This document shows, one piece after another, positions 1-9,318 of a stretch of DNA of 64,000 nt; positions within the stretch are counted from its first letter, which is position 1; every line of letters starts with the position of its first letter. A program made the position numbers and the translations under genes. Origin of the DNA: Cucumis sativus (taxonomy: Eukaryota > Streptophyta > Magnoliopsida > Cucurbitales > Cucurbitaceae); contig NC_026657.2 of the NCBI RefSeq assembly GCF_000004075.3, positions 38,364,732 through 38,428,731 of the forward strand. Reading direction: 5' to 3'. Below the pieces are notes generated by a model. The model worked only from the letters and a program-made list of their open reading frames with translations. It was not told where the DNA came from and made no database searches.

Positions 1-400
1 GTTGTCTGTCTCTACTCCATCTGGAGAAATTATGTTGTCAAGAGAAAAGATAAATCATGTCAAATTGAAATAGTAGAGCATGTTTTAGATGTAATCTAAT
101 TAGTATTAGGCATGCGAGATTTTGATTTAATATTAGACATGGATTGACTATCTGCTATCCATGCAAGCATAGATTGTTCCCGTAAGGAGGTAGTTTTTAA
201 CCCTCTTGAGGCAACTAGTTTCAAGTAAAAGGGAGTAGGAATTGTGGTCCTACCCAAGATTACTTCGGCCATTGGCCAGTAAGTTTATCAACTAGGGTAC
301 CAGAAGTATTTTAGCTAGTGTTGTAGACACCAGAAATCTCGAGGTATCCTTATCATCTGAGCCAGTGGTAAGAGAATATCATGATGTTTTCCAGTAAGAT
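1..400 (+). mobile_element. Ty3/gypsy LTR retrotransposon pol remnant (fossil)
   Basis: Plus-strand reading shows phrases typical of the plant Ty3/gypsy pol region between the aspartic protease and the reverse transcriptase: an F-D-L-I-L-D-M-D-W-L-like stretch near 120-150, then an I-D-C-S-R-K-E-V-V-F-N-P-like stretch near 170-200. A V-R-E-Y-like motif followed by D-V-F lies near 370-395. The element is broken, with several interruptions, and only a few hundred bases are recognisable. The left end lies outside the window and no LTR was identified. It looks old and inactive. Confidence 0.7.
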
Positions 401-964
401 GTGGTTTGGGGACGAACCAAGTGGAAGCTGGTGGGTATGTAATGCTCGAGATTAAGAGAAAAACATGAATGAACCGGTATCACATCTGAATGAGAAAATT
501 TCTGAGGGCATGAAAATAATATTAAAAAAGACTTAAAAAATTAGAAGTTAATACCAATAACAAGAAGGTGCAGAGGAATGGTTTTAGTTGTTAAACTCTC
601 TATATTTGTAGGTATAAATTGATGGTTTTTCCTCTAAATTTTATATATTAAAGTTTAATGAATTTAAAATAGAAGTTGACTTGACTTCCATACAAAACTC
701 ATAACAATTTTAAAATTTGAGGCTTCTTCTCTCTCTCTTGTTCCTTCCCATTCACCCAATCTTCTTTCTCTCAATCAACAATGAAAAATATCAAATTCCA
801 GATTTCCCAATTGAAGAAGTCAACCATGAAAATTTCAACGTTACTTCCGATTCTTCCTCACTCTTCATGAATCTGATCATGTCATGCATTTCCTTTTTCA
901 GTACATACCCATTTTTGCTCACAAAACTCTTGCCACTTTCAAGCTCATTCAGAGGCGTTAAGAA
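401..964. other. Intergenic and presumed promoter/5'UTR of the first kinase gene
   Basis: AT-rich sequence follows the retroelement remnant. A pyrimidine-rich stretch around 722-775 could be 5'UTR of the downstream kinase. Short upstream ATG reading frames occur at about 781 and 867 but end before the chosen start at 965, so they would be uORFs if transcribed. No TATA box was placed with confidence. Confidence 0.4.
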
Positions 965-2680
965 ATGATCGAAATCGCTCTGTTATACCAGTAAGTATCT
1001 TCCACTCTATGTTGGATGGTATTCCTACATCTGAGTTATCGATTTCAGTTCTTTTTCTTTCTTTTTTGTAATTTCAGATCCTCATCCTCCCAAGACAACG
1101 ATCAAGTAAAGTCGATTACTGTTTTGTGTAAGCATACAATATCTCTAATCTCGTTGAAGCTGAGAGGTTTCTTATTCTGTTCTGAAAATCAAAGAAGCTC
1201 TTTGGTTCTATATTTTTTTTTATTACTTGTTAGAAAAGAATACTTGCATCAGTTTGTAAATGGGTATGAAGTGTGAGACTGTAACCATTCCAATTTCTCC
1301 TAACTTTTGAACACTTTTGATTGAATTAGCTGTTGTTGACTTTCAGGGGTGGTGGGCTCAGTGGTTTCCTTGGTGGTTTTTGTGGTGATTGTCATATGTG
1401 CTCTTAAGTTTGCCAAAAGCGCTGCCCCAGGTATTGTAAGAGAACTGAGGAACATAACTGCATCTCCTGTGGTTATAGCTGCTCCTCCTGTAACTGTTCC
1501 TTATAGAACCGCACCTCCTAGAGCTGCTTCTCCTTCACTTGAACTTAGCAGGGCTTCTGAAGCTATTTGGCGAGTCGATGCACCAACAATGGAGAAATTC
1601 TTCCGCAAGATTGCCGAAGAAAAACCAGTCAGATTCACTGCTGACCAACTCTATACCTTCACAAGCAACTACTCGACTCGGCTTGGATCTGGAGGTTTTG
1701 GTGAGGTTTACAAAGGGAAGTTCCCAAATGGGGTGAATATTGCTGTGAAGGTTTTGAAGAGAGGCTCAGATAAAAGAGCTGAAGAGCAATTCATGGCTGA
1801 GGTAGGATCAATTTGTAGGACTTATCACATTAATTTAGTAAGGCTGTATGGTTTTTGCTATGACCATTTCATGAGTGCACTTGTTTTTGAATACTTAGTA
1901 AATGGATCTTTGGACAAGTACTTGTTTGGAAAAAGAAAAGAAATTGAATGGAGAAAATTGCATGATATAGCAATTGGAACAGCCAAAGGTCTTGCTTATC
2001 TTCATGAGGAATGTCAACAGAGAATCATTCACTATGATATTAAGCCAGCAAACATTCTTCTAGATGCAAACTTCTCCCCCAAAGTTGGTGATTTTGGGCT
2101 TGCCAAGCTCTGCAATAGGGACAGCACACACATCTCGTTCAGCGGCTATCGAGGCACTCCCGGTTACTCAGCGCCTGAATTTCTGCTGGTTAACTATCCA
2201 TTAACACACAAGTGCGATGTGTATAGCTTTGGAATGGTGTTGTTTGAGATCATTGGAAGAAAGAGCAATGCTGGCACAACTGTTTCCGGGAATCCTGATT
2301 GGTTCCCACAGCATGTGTGGGATGCTTATGAAAACGGTAAGTTGGAAGAGTTGATTATTGGTTGTGGCATTGGAGAGGAAGATAGGGAGATGGCAAGCCG
2401 AGCATGTGAGGTGGCTCTTTGGTGCGTTCAGGACTCCCCTGACGGGCGTCCAACGATGAGTGTAGTGGTGAGGATGTTGGAGGGAGGAGTTGAGATAATG
2501 CCACCGGCAAAACCATTCCAATATCTGAACCCCATAAGAACGGGGAATAGTTCAACAAGTTCACAACAAACAGGCAGTAATAGTTCAGGCTCTTCAACAA
2601 GCAGAGACAGTAATTCTCAATGGTACAAGAAGACTACAACAATCATGAGAAAATACGAAATACAAATGGCTAGCTCTTGA
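965..2680 (+). CDS. LRK10L-type receptor-like kinase without ectodomain (tandem copy 1)
   Basis: Membrane-anchored Ser/Thr protein kinase of the LRK10L (rust-resistance kinase Lr10-like) group, likely in plasma-membrane signalling. Model: exons 965-990, 1078-1127 and 1347-2680, giving 469 aa; intron phases are 2 then 1. A hydrophobic membrane segment lies at about residues 27-46. The kinase domain shows the Gly loop from about residue 139 (GSGGFGEV), the beta-3 Lys at about K160 (AVK) and a catalytic loop HYDIKPAN at 254-261. HYD replaces HRD, so this is a non-RD kinase. DFG starts at D274 and GYSAPE marks the activation-segment end. The C-terminus is a Ser/Thr-rich tail. Only about 15-20 residues precede the membrane segment, so the usual Cys-rich GUB_WAK ectodomain is missing. 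The first two small exons are inferred from splice phase and similarity to the next gene. The N-terminus reads poorly as a signal peptide, so the true start is uncertain. The kinase exon itself is secure. Confidence 0.82.
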
Positions 2681-4524
2681 TCTTTGCTAAACAAACTTGT
2701 ATAATCTTGTGGAAAAGCCTTCATCTGTCTACAAATTCGTTATTGTTACTCGTATTTCGATTTGAAATCATAATTTAAATGTTGTAAACTCGTTAAGTTT
2801 GTAAACACTCAAGAAGACAATCCAAACATATCTTTCTTTAAGTTTTTTTTGGCTAGACTATAGTGACAATAGATTGTATTCATTTCAACTAGACACCATT
2901 TTCAAGCATTTTCCTAAATTAAGGATCAAAGTCATACCGTGAACTTTGAAGGAATCACAAGTTAAAAGATATATACATATATTCTAATTGAAGTTTGATC
3001 TACTTGCATTTGGATTAACTTTCTAGGCATTAAAATAAAAGACAAATATATAAACACTTAAACTTTAAAACGTCAATTCAAACTAGTCTTAGATTTTGAG
3101 TAAAAGACTCGTTCTTATTAACGAGTTAGACAAAAGTTTAGACTTACAAGCTTTTTACTCAAAACGTTTCAATCACAATGGCATAAGCAATATTATCTTT
3201 GCAATTATTTTTAATAACAAAAGTCAAAAGTCAAACTTTAGTTTAAATTTATTAGCTAAGGGACTTGGCTCTCATTGTCATATATCATATATGTCATTCT
3301 TTCCAAATCCATTTTAATATAAATGTGAAAATACCTCAATATTTAAAAAATCAAATTAATTTTTTACCTCAATATTCAAAAAATCAAATAAAAAAATTAA
3401 TTTAATTTTTTGGTTCATTTTCAAAATAGTAAAATATTAAAACTATTTTGCTTATATTTTTTTAAAAAAAAAATGGACATATTCTTTAGCCTTCTATTTT
3501 GCCACTCATATTAAGAAAATGACTATTTTACCCTTGTGGTTGGTTCTTGTTTTGTATCTATTCCTTAGATTTAATTAGTTGATATTACCAAAACACACAT
3601 TGTTTCAAATTGTTTGTTAGATTTTAAAATTCAAGTTCTTTTTAACTATTTCCTTTCGTAATCCTTACTAAAGACTACTTAAACAATTTAGGCTCCATTT
3701 ATGGAACCATAATGAAAATTGGTGTAATCGTAATGAAATTATATTGATAGATCAATTGTAACGAACTTGAATTGCATGTGTAATTAGATTGCTTTTGATT
3801 GTATTTACTTGAAATTATAAATTTTGACTCTCGAGAAGAAAAAGTAAAAGGTAGTCGTTGGAATAGTTATATTTGAATGTGATTGTGAATGATTGAACCA
3901 TTTTATTCATGAACTTTTCTTTTCTTAAAAAATAGGGTTGAGACAAAACTATTGACAAAAATAGGATTTAGGAGAACTGTTATTTATTTAACATATTTTG
4001 TTAATGTAGGTGTTTTTTATAAAAAAAATAAAAAATAGAAAAAAAATGTATAATTTTAATTAAGAAATAACCAAATTAAATTAAGAAAGGTGAATTTAAT
4101 AAAAAAGTATTTATTATTGAATATTTAATATTGAAATATTTTAATATATATATAAAGAAAAAGAATAAATTGAAATTGAAAAGTTGATATTAATTTTAAT
4201 AAAAAAAGATATCCTATTGAAATATTTAGTATATAATAATAATAATAAAAAAAAAAAAAAAAAGATATGGGGCATGTTTAATATATATAAACAGTAAAAA
4301 AAACTGAAACTAATTTATTTTTGTAAATAGTTTTCTCTCTATTCTATTTTTTACATTACTTTCCAAAATCACATTATTTTTTAAAAAAAGTTTTCAAAAA
4401 AAATTTAAATCACATGCTTACCAAATTTAAAAAATCCAAAATTCCAACTAATTAAAAAGTTTCATAGAAAATAAGCACAACTTAACCTTCAACACTTATC
4501 CCTAAACAACATGTTAATTAAACA

Positions 4525-4675
4525 ACCCGTCTCTCGACACAACAAGTTAGCAAAAAGTTCATTCACTCTTCAACACAATAAGGTTGAGAAAAATTCACTC
4601 CTCGACACAACAAAGTACAAAAAAGTTCACCCACCCCTCAACACAACAAAGTTAAGAAAAATTCGCTACTAAAAT
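4525..4675. repeat. Imperfect tandem repeat, about 35 bp x 4
   Basis: Four successive degenerate units each contain a CTCGACACAACAAAGT-like core followed by an AAAAAGTTCACTC-like tail. The units diverge by several bases each. Seen by eye only; no function assigned. Confidence 0.6.
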
Positions 4676-5040
4676 ACAACACCAACATAATACAACTCAT
4701 TTTTCAGCAAAGCATATTGATCAAACAACGTGTTAGAGTACCCATTTCATATTTTATTAAACTATATCTCATTATCTTAATTCAATTTAAGTATTGTCTA
4801 TTAGTGGTCACTACGGCCAATTCACTTTGGGTACGTTTTCAATGTATCAATAGTCCATAACTCATTATCTAAATTCAATTTAAGTATTGTATAGATGTAT
4901 CAATAATATATTAACACTTAAGTAAATTTTTATTTGAATGCTAATATTTCATCTATAACTTGGTTTATATTTGGTGTATCTTGTTGACTTATAATTACAC
5001 TAAATGAATAGTAATTTTGATACATCACTCGTATACGTTA

Positions 5041-5092
5041 TATACTTTATGTTTGGTAGAATAACCAACTTATATACCAAATATAAAGTATA
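5041..5092. repeat. Inverted repeat with 18-bp arms
   Basis: The left arm (5041-5058, TATACTTTATGTTTGGTA) and right arm (5075-5092) are reverse complements with one mismatch, separated by a 16-base AT-rich loop. It could be the core of a small MITE or a chance AT-rich hairpin. Confidence 0.6.
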
Positions 5093-5689
5093 TCAATATA
5101 CTATAGATTTACACATTAATACACCAATGGTCAATTTGAACTAAATAAAAAAAACAAAATCCTACTTCATGAAAAACCAACATTTTCAAATTTGTTTAAA
5201 AAATTGTCGTTGTTATTCTTGCAAGTGCCCTTACTTTAAAATGTTACTACAGTTGTGCTAACATTTTGAAAGAACTGAACTGACATGATGATTTTTATGT
5301 GTGTGCAAATTTATTTTAGTAATTTCACTTGAATTTGACGTGAGCTTTCTAGTCGTAGATAGAAGTAAATTTTGAATTTATTCATACAAATTTTCTTATT
5401 TACAATCTTTTAACTCACCAACTAAAAATCTTTTGGTCAATTATCCTTCATTAGAATTTCTTTTGGATTTTTCCATCAAGAAATTATCAAAAGGGTTTTG
5501 TGTTGTAGCCTCCGATCTTTAATTTAGCATGGCGTAGAAAAATCAAAGTTAGAGTAATATTATTCAACGCCTTCCTATTTCTCTCTTCAATTACTTCAAA
5601 TTTCGAAACATATCTTTCATGGAAACCCAAATACTCCAACCCCTCTCTTCTTCTAACTTTGTCTTCCAAACTCTCTCCGAATGCCTTCA

Positions 5690-7305
5690 ATGGCCGCCGC
5701 GTGGTTCATCGGAATACCAATCCTACTTTCCCAGTAACCACTCTCTATCTCATATTCTTAATTTCGATCTTTTCAAATCTCCCAACAACATAACTAATTT
5801 AAAATTATTTATGGGTTTATGTTTTCTATCTTATGCAAAACCATAATTAATCAATGTTTTAGCTGATTAATCGTAGCAATTGATGATTTATGTTTAATTT
5901 GATCTCTTAGATTCTCCACTTCATCGGCGCAGGGCGGCAGCGGCGGCGGAAATCCAACGTCCATCGTTATCGCCTTCTGTAAGTGTTGATGATCTCTCTA
6001 AATTAGTTTTAACATTAGAAGCTAACAAATCTGATTTAAACCTAATTTTGTACATTTTGGCATGTAGCCGTTGTTGGGTCTGTGGTTGGATTGCTCATTC
6101 TCATCGCGATTGCTATTTTCTCTTACAAATTTGCCAAGAAACTTGTACCGGGTGTCGTAAGAGAATGGAGAAATACATCCACTCCGGCACCGGCTGAGAT
6201 TTGGGGAGTTGATGCACCGAAAATGGAGAAAATCCTCCGAGGAATCGCTGAAGAAAGTCCGATTAGATTTACTGCTCTGCAACTCAATGCCTTCACTAGC
6301 AATTACTCGACGCGGCTAGGTTCTGGCGGTTTCGGCGATGTTTACAAAGGCCAGTTCCCAAATGGATTGAAGATCGCAGTGAAAATTCTTAAGAAAAACT
6401 CCAACAAAAAAGCCGAAAATCAATTCATGGCGGAAATCGAAACAATCGGAAGAACTCGCCATCGGAATCTTCTTAGGCTGTACGGATTCTGTTACGATGA
6501 AACCATGAGCGCGCTGGTTTTGGAGTTCATGGAGAACGGATCGCTCGACAGATTCTTGTACGGAAAAACCAAGAACGAACTCGATTGGGAGAAATTGCTT
6601 GAAATCGCGATCGGAACCGGTAGAGGAATCGCTTATATGCACGAAGAATGCGAGAGGAAAATCATCCATTACGATATCAAACCTGCGAATATTCTATTAG
6701 ATGAAAATTTCTCACCGAAAATTGGCGATTTCGGACTTGCAAATCTCTGCAACAAAGACAACACGCATGATTCTCTCACAGAGTATAGAGGAACTCCGGG
6801 ATATTCGGCGCCGGAGCTTTTGCGATTCAATTTTCCGGTGACTTACAAGTGCGATGTTTACAGTTTTGGAATGGTATTATTTGAGATGGTGGGAAGGAGA
6901 AAGAACGCCGCCGTCAGTCCATTGGGGAGCATCGATTGGTTTCCGATTCAGGTATGGGAAAGGTTTGAGAAGGGGGAATTAGTGAATATGAGCGGCGACT
7001 ACGATGTTGAAGAAGATGGAGAGAGAAAAATGAAGGTTGACAGAATGTGTGTGGTGGCTCTTTGGTGCGTGCAGGATTCGCCGGAGGATCGGCCGCCGAT
7101 GAGTGCGGTGGTGAGGATGTTGGAGGGAAGCGTAGAGATAATGCCGCCGCCGAAGCCGTTTCAGTATATGTTTCCGATTCCGACGGATAGCAGCACCGTC
7201 ACCGTTGCCATGGATTCCGAGCAAATGAGCTTTGGTTCAACTTCGAGCTATTCGATGAGTAAAGGAACTCTTCCAATTTGGTATAAGGCTGCGTCGAGAA
7301 CTTGA
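5690..7305 (+). CDS. LRK10L-type receptor-like kinase without ectodomain (tandem copy 2)
   Basis: Second membrane-anchored kinase of the same family. Model: exons 5690-5733, 5911-5978 and 6068-7305, joined in phases 2 and 1, giving 449 aa. Residues 1-22 (MAAAWFIGIPILLSQ then FSTSSAQ) form a plausible signal peptide. A Gly/Ser-rich linker of about 10 residues follows, then a membrane segment at about 33-56. The kinase domain carries GSGGFGDV, the beta-3 Lys at about K143, HYDIKPAN with H238 and D240 (non-RD), DFG at D258 and GYSAPE. Downstream is a short Ser/Thr-rich tail. The start was chosen because it alone gives a signal peptide and closes the splice phases; upstream ATGs at about 5619 lie in another frame. 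It differs from Lr10/LRK10L proteins by lacking the Cys-rich extracellular domain. The ligand is unknown, and it probably acts with a partner receptor. Confidence 0.88.
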
Positions 7306-9318
7306 AAATGTTAATCATTTTATTTTATTCTTGATTACATTATATATGAAAAAAAATGACATTAAAAAATAGAGAACTTGTTATGAATTAGAAAAAAAAA
7401 AAAAAAAAACTATTTAAAAAATATAGTAGAAAAAAAGACATGAGAGTTCCATGATTTTGCTATATAAAAATGACCCCAAAAAATACCTAAATAAGTTTGG
7501 GATGAAATTTTTTAATTTTAAGAGTGTTTACGAAACTTTTCAATAGTTTAGAGATATTTTTGAAATAAAATATTTAACGTTTTCGTCTAAAACTAACTAC
7601 AATATTAACTTTGAACTTCTTTTGAAAGTCTAAAAATATTTTCGAAAATTTTGAAAGTTTTTGTGTATTTTTTATACAACCTACAAAGTTCATAAACATT
7701 TTTTAATGTTTTTAAGTAACGTATTTCAAATTTTGAACAAAGATGGATATAAATTTTGAACAAATCAAGGCCACGATCAAATTATAAATTATAAAACTTA
7801 TAAACCTAAGAAAAAGAAAAGACTTAAAAGGTTAGAAGTTTTCTTCTAAAACCAAAATAAAGGTTTAAGTTTCTAACAAAATTTGATGATGGAGTAGTTG
7901 TGTCAAAAGTTTCTGAACTTATAGTAGAAAAATTTACAAAATAAAAAGAAAATAAAGCATTTAATGTTAAAGTAATAATTCAACGTAGTGATGTCATGAA
8001 GAGAACGACACCCTTCATCAATTTTAAAAAGTAGCATTTTAGACTTTTCTTATGCTTATTTCTCGACTTCTCAAAAGTTGTTTAACACACCTAAAAAATC
8101 CAACTTTTTCAGATTTGTCAATTGGTCGAACTTCCAAAACTTCCACATATAGGTGGGTGGGGCTCAATGTTTGAGGCTTTTTCTTCTTTTTCTCGTCTGG
8201 AGGTTGTTGGAGCTCGATGGGTCTATGGCTCCCCACTAACCATTTTAGCCACCTCCCTAAATCTCTCACCCCCACAACCCACAAAAGTTTTACAAAATAA
8301 CCCAAAATCTATCAAGTTTTCTATCACTCATCTCTTTCTAAAAACTTGCACTCAATAGTAAAAGACTTCCTTATCGTGTTTTTTCTACGCTTCTCTTGCT
8401 CTTCCTCTTCAATGACGACAAAATGGAAATTCAACCTACTTTAAAACTAAAGATGCTTGAACATTTTACTTACCTTATAAGTATGGTTGAAAAGAACACG
8501 AAAAACCTTAGAAAAACGAGTGGTCTTTTAGTTAAAACATTATTGTATCTATGAAGATAATGACAAAAACAGTTTTTTTGGTTTAGGACAATCCCTTAGA
8601 ACTTCTTGGGCAATGTTGATCCCAATTTCTCAGTATTTCCTTCTTCGTCATTTTTTCATACATATGAGTTTTTTAAACAAAACAATTGTGTTTGCACAAA
8701 AGAGCATAGCTGCAAACAGAAAACGAGATGTGCTTCAACCCTTATCAACGAACTACGTAGCGAAGGGAGGTTAGTAGAAGCAATGGATATGTGAAAGGTA
8801 TAGATCTTTATTAATGAAGAAATAGATCGAATAAGTACAAACTTTAGAGCCCGATCACAGGAGATTTGCATTGTCTCTTTCTTCAACCTCTCACTGTCAA
8901 GAAGGTTACTCAAACTCTGAACTGTTAGATCCCCATTTAAGTGTTACGTTTCAAAATGAATATAGATGCTGTAAACTGATTTTTCAATTTATGGGTATAC
9001 CATAATCGTAGTTTAGACTTGGTTCAAGGTGTTCGATTGGGGCTTAATCAAAGCATTTAGAAGCTGAATTCTACTTGTTGGGTTTGTTTGTCTGTGTGCA
9101 GGCATGTTGCATGATTTATTTGTAGTATGTAGAATTAAAGTTCGAGGGGAGTTGTTAATCAAACTCACCACCTCCCAAGATGCCATTGAGTCGTAAATTC
9201 TGTATGTATTAAATGTACATATAGTAGGATGTATTATGGCCACTATTTCTACATGTGTAATAAACCAAAGTCCCCTATGCTATTGTTTGTAGATTACATC
9301 AAGATTGCTATATCTCCT
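7306..9318. other. Intergenic region between convergent kinase and RLP genes
   Basis: AT-rich, with a poly-A run near 7390-7410. Short open frames here (for example around 8122-8358 and 8606-8794) have no recognisable domain and unremarkable composition. The part adjoining 9318 is presumably the 3'UTR of the minus-strand RLP gene. No RNA gene or transposon was recognised. Confidence 0.5.

Larger units (their letters stand above)
2681..5689. other. Intergenic region between the tandem kinases
   Basis: About 3 kb of AT-rich DNA with no convincing gene. It contains the 3' flank of the first kinase, poly-A/T runs, a four-copy tandem repeat near 4525-4675, a 30-bp sequence repeated at about 4768 and 4860, and a hairpin at 5041-5092. 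The last few hundred bases are the likely promoter and 5'UTR of the second kinase. Confidence 0.6.

Noticed and set aside
717-968. 83-codon frame ahead of the first kinase, considered as its signal-peptide exon
   Set aside because: Its frame ends before the donor at 991, and its possible donor near 957 does not give the phase needed by the exon at 1078.
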